Source: Lysobacteraceae bacterium
GTDB lineage: Bacteria; Pseudomonadota; Gammaproteobacteria; Xanthomonadales; Xanthomonadaceae
Assembly (NCBI GenBank): GCA_003449515.1
Contig: DMHI01000167.1
Span: 1 to 9,419 of the forward strand
Length of the DNA stretch: 9,419 bases
Direction of reading: 5' to 3'
In this document: piece by piece, positions 6,201 through 9,419 of the stretch
How the letters are laid out: every line of letters begins with the position of its first letter
Position numbering within the stretch: position 1 is the stretch's first letter
Program-made: the position numbers and the translations under genes
Notes under the pieces: generated by a model
What the model was told of the DNA's origin: nothing
Database searches by the model: none
The model's input: only the letters and a program-made list of their open reading frames with translations

Positions 6201-7036
6201 TCAGAGCAGTCCAGCGTCGCGGGCCAGCGCGCGCTTGGCGACCTGGTCGATCTCCATCAGCGTCTCCAGCAGGGCCTTCATCTTGCCGAGCGGCCAGGCG
6301 TTCGGGCCGTCGGAGAGCGCCTTTTCCGGGTCCGGGTGCGTTTCGGCGAACAGGCCCGCCACGCCCACGGCCACCGCGGCGCGGGACAGCACCGGCACGA
6401 ACTCACGCTGGCCACCGGAGCGGCCATCGAGGCCACCGGGCTGCTGCACGGAGTGCGTGGCGTCGAACACCACCGGACAGCCGGTGTCGCGCATCACCGC
6501 GAGGCTGCGCATGTCGCTGACGAGGTTGTTGTATCCGAAGCTCGCACCGCGCTCGCAGGCCATGATCTGGGTGTTGCCGGTGGCCAGCGCCTTGGCGGTG
6601 ACGTGCTTCATCTCCCAAGGGCTGAGGAACTGGCCCTTCTTGATGTTCACCGGCTTGCCGGCGCGCGCCACCTTCTGGATGAAGTCGGTCTGCCGGCACA
6701 GGAAGGCCGGGGTCTGCAGCACGTCCACGACGCTGGCGACCTCGTCCATCGGGGTGTACTCGTGTACGTCGGTGAGCACCGGCACGCCGAGCTGGCGTTT
6801 CACTTCGGCGAGCACCTTCAGGCCTTCGTCCATGCCGGGGCCACGGAAGCTCGTCGACGAGGTGCGGTTGGCCTTGTCGAAGCTCGACTTGAAGATGAAG
6901 TTCATGCCGAGGCCGGCGGTGATCTCCTTGAGCTTTCCGGCGACCTCGATCTGCAGCGCCATCGATTCGATGACGCAGGGGCCGGAAATCAGGAACAGGG
7001 GCTGGTCGAGGCCGACCTTGAATCCGCAGAGGTCCA

Positions 7037-7037
<1 letters not shown>
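6201..7037 (-). CDS. kdsA: 3-deoxy-8-phosphooctulonate (KDO-8-P) synthase, metal-dependent type
   Basis: A 278-residue cytosolic enzyme condensing phosphoenolpyruvate with arabinose 5-phosphate to KDO-8-phosphate for the lipopolysaccharide core. Family blocks include FKSSFDKANRTS (49-60), RGPGMDEGL (65-73), TDVHE (89-93), ACERGASFGYNN (160-171) and DATHSVQQPGG (192-202). Cys21 in SGPCVIES together with His195, Glu232 and Asp243 reproduces the four metal ligands of Aquifex KdsA (Cys11, His185, Glu222, Asp233) with identical spacing. E. coli KdsA has Asn at the Cys position and needs no metal. The ATG at 7037-7035 overlaps the pyrG stop by one base (TGATG). AAGGA (plus-strand 7047-7051) lies 9 nt upstream. 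A longer open frame up to 7175 shadows pyrG. Confidence 0.97.
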
Positions 7038-8704
<1,667 letters not shown>

Positions 8705-8728
8705 GGGTTGCTACCGCGTGAAAGCGGC

Positions 8729-8758
8729 ATTCTACCGGCTGGCCGCCCGCCACGCGAA
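8729..8758 (-). promoter_or_regulatory. Candidate sigma-70 promoter for pyrG and the downstream cluster
   Basis: On the minus strand, TAGAAT (8734-8729) matches TATAAT at 5 of 6 positions. Eighteen bases upstream is TTCGCG (8758-8753), a weak -35 (3/6). Transcription would start near 8722, giving a leader of about 18 nt before the pyrG ATG. AT content is locally higher than in the rest of the spacer. The leader carries only a weak purine element (GGTAG). Confidence 0.5.
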
Positions 8759-8830
8759 CGCCAGCGCGGTGGCGGTGGCCCAGCCGGCGCACTCGGCGCG
8801 CCACGACCGCCGACAACCACCGGCAACGCC

Positions 8831-8859
8831 TTGACCCTCCCCGGCGCCACCCGCATCCT
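8831..8859 (+). promoter_or_regulatory. Candidate sigma-70 promoter for parE
   Basis: TTGACC (8831-8836) matches the -35 consensus at 5 of 6 positions. A 17-bp spacer leads to CATCCT (8854-8859), a weak -10 (3/6). The start would be near 8866, giving a leader of about 36 nt. The call rests mainly on the -35 and the ideal spacing. Confidence 0.4.
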
Positions 8860-8901
8860 GCCGGCCTTTCCGGGCCTCGCCCGCATCGCGATCCGCACCG
8901 C

Positions 8902-9419
8902 ATGAGCTCCCGCTACAACGCCGCCGACATCGAGGTCCTCTCCGGCCTCGATCCCGTCAAGCGCCGCCCCGGCATGTACACCGACACCACGCGCCCGAAC
9001 CACCTGGCGCAGGAGGTCATCGACAACGCCGTCGACGAGGCGCTGGCCGGACACGCAAAAACGGTGGAAGTGACGCTCTGGGCCGACGGCAGCTGCGAGG
9101 TGAACGACGACGGCCGCGGCATGCCGGTCGACATCCACCCGGAGGAGAAGATCCCCGGCGTCGAGCTGATCCTCACGCGCCTGCACGCGGGCGGCAAGTT
9201 CAGCGGCAAGAACTACGCCTTCTCCGGCGGCCTGCACGGCGTCGGCGTCTCGGTGGTGAACGCCCTCTCGACCAAGGTGATCGTGCAGATCCGCCGCGAC
9301 GCCAGCGAATACCGCATGGAGTTCCGCAACGGCGACCGCTTCTCGCCGCTGGAGACCATCGGCACGGTGGCCAAGCGCAACACCGGCACGCGGGTGCGCT
9401 TCTGGGCCGATGCGAAGTA
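8902..9419 (+). CDS. parE: DNA topoisomerase IV subunit B (N-terminal part)
   Basis: The first 172 codons of the ATPase subunit of topoisomerase IV, which with ParC decatenates daughter chromosomes. The gene runs off the right edge with no stop. The visible part is the GHKL ATPase domain: YNAADIEVLSGLDPVKRRPG (5-24), MYTDTTRPNHL (25-35), QEVIDNAVDEALAG (37-50) with Asn42 and catalytic Glu46, the Asp of DDGRGMPVDIHPEE (69-82), AGGKFSGKNYAFSGG (96-110) and the ATP lid LHGVGVSVVNAL (111-122). The motifs MYTDTTRPNHL and KNYAFSGGLHGVG mark ParE rather than GyrB, which has MYIGDT and NSYKVSGGLHGVG at these places. The ATG at 8902 fits the E. coli ParE N-terminus residue for residue. No Shine-Dalgarno precedes it. 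Confidence 0.96.
   Translation, partial: MSSRYNAADIEVLSGLDPVKRRPGMYTDTTRPNHLAQEVIDNAVDEALAGHAKTVEVTLWADGSCEVNDDGRGMPVDIHPEEKIPGVELILTRLHAGGKFSGKNYAFSGGLHGVGVSVVNALSTKVIVQIRRDASEYRMEFRNGDRFSPLETIGTVAKRNTGTRVRFWADAK

Larger units (their letters stand above)
8705..8901. other. pyrG-parE divergent intergenic region (197 bp)
   Basis: The longest non-coding stretch in the window. It holds the two candidate promoters listed separately. The region between them (about 8759-8830) is very GC-rich and shows no operator-like palindrome I could support. An 8-bp direct repeat CCCGCATC occurs at 8850-8857 and 8880-8887 in the parE leader; it may be chance. Reading frames open across the spacer continue into pyrG or parE shadows and show no family motif. 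Confidence 0.6.

Noticed and set aside
4643..6520. 625-codon plus-strand open frame antisense to eno, the longest frame in the window
   Set aside because: It mirrors the codon structure of enolase on the other strand and continues into kdsA and ftsB shadows. Stops are rare in this frame because of high GC; there is no start signal or domain.

Overview
This is a compact housekeeping segment of a high-GC proteobacterial chromosome. Nearly every base is coding and third codon positions are overwhelmingly G or C. The protein set and gene order (pyrG-kdsA-eno-ftsB-ispD-ispF-truD, then surE-pcm) are those of a gammaproteobacterium. The Pcm and KdsA sequences resemble what I remember of Xanthomonadales (Xanthomonas/Lysobacter relatives). 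That placement is recall-based inference; no search was run. I see no mobile element, CRISPR array, tRNA, rRNA or sign of recent transfer.

Layout from right to left. At 8902-9419 the 5' part of parE (topoisomerase IV subunit B) runs rightward off the window. A 197-bp divergent spacer (8705-8901) carries a candidate promoter in each direction. Leftward from it runs one long, tight minus-strand cluster: pyrG (CTP synthase), kdsA (KDO-8-phosphate synthase), eno (enolase), ftsB (divisome protein), ispD and ispF (MEP isoprenoid pathway) and truD (tRNA pseudouridine synthase). Junctions are either overlaps (pyrG/kdsA by 1 nt, ftsB/ispD by 4 nt) or spacers of 24-64 bp. An Smr-domain gene on the plus strand (1594-2175) converges on truD with 3 bp between the two stop codons. 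A second minus-strand group then begins 58 bp from the smr start: surE (nucleotidase), pcm (L-isoaspartyl methyltransferase) and the first 24 codons of a gene with a lipoprotein-like signal peptide. These three are joined by two ATGA overlaps.

How the genes fit together. Enolase makes phosphoenolpyruvate and KdsA consumes it. PyrG makes CTP, which IspD uses directly and which CMP-KDO synthesis (not in the window) also needs. IspF releases CMP. The cluster therefore joins envelope and isoprenoid precursor supply with cell division (FtsB) and tRNA modification (TruD). The surE-pcm group is a stationary-phase and damage-repair pair; in many gammaproteobacteria it leads into nlpD and rpoS.

I looked for an undescribed system and did not find one. 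The points worth a second look are small: a perfect GC hairpin with a GNRA-type loop on the ispF stop codon, the antiparallel smr gene, a KdsA carrying the metal-dependent ligand set, poor or occluded ribosome-binding sites at eno, ftsB and parE, and the unidentified exported protein at the left edge.
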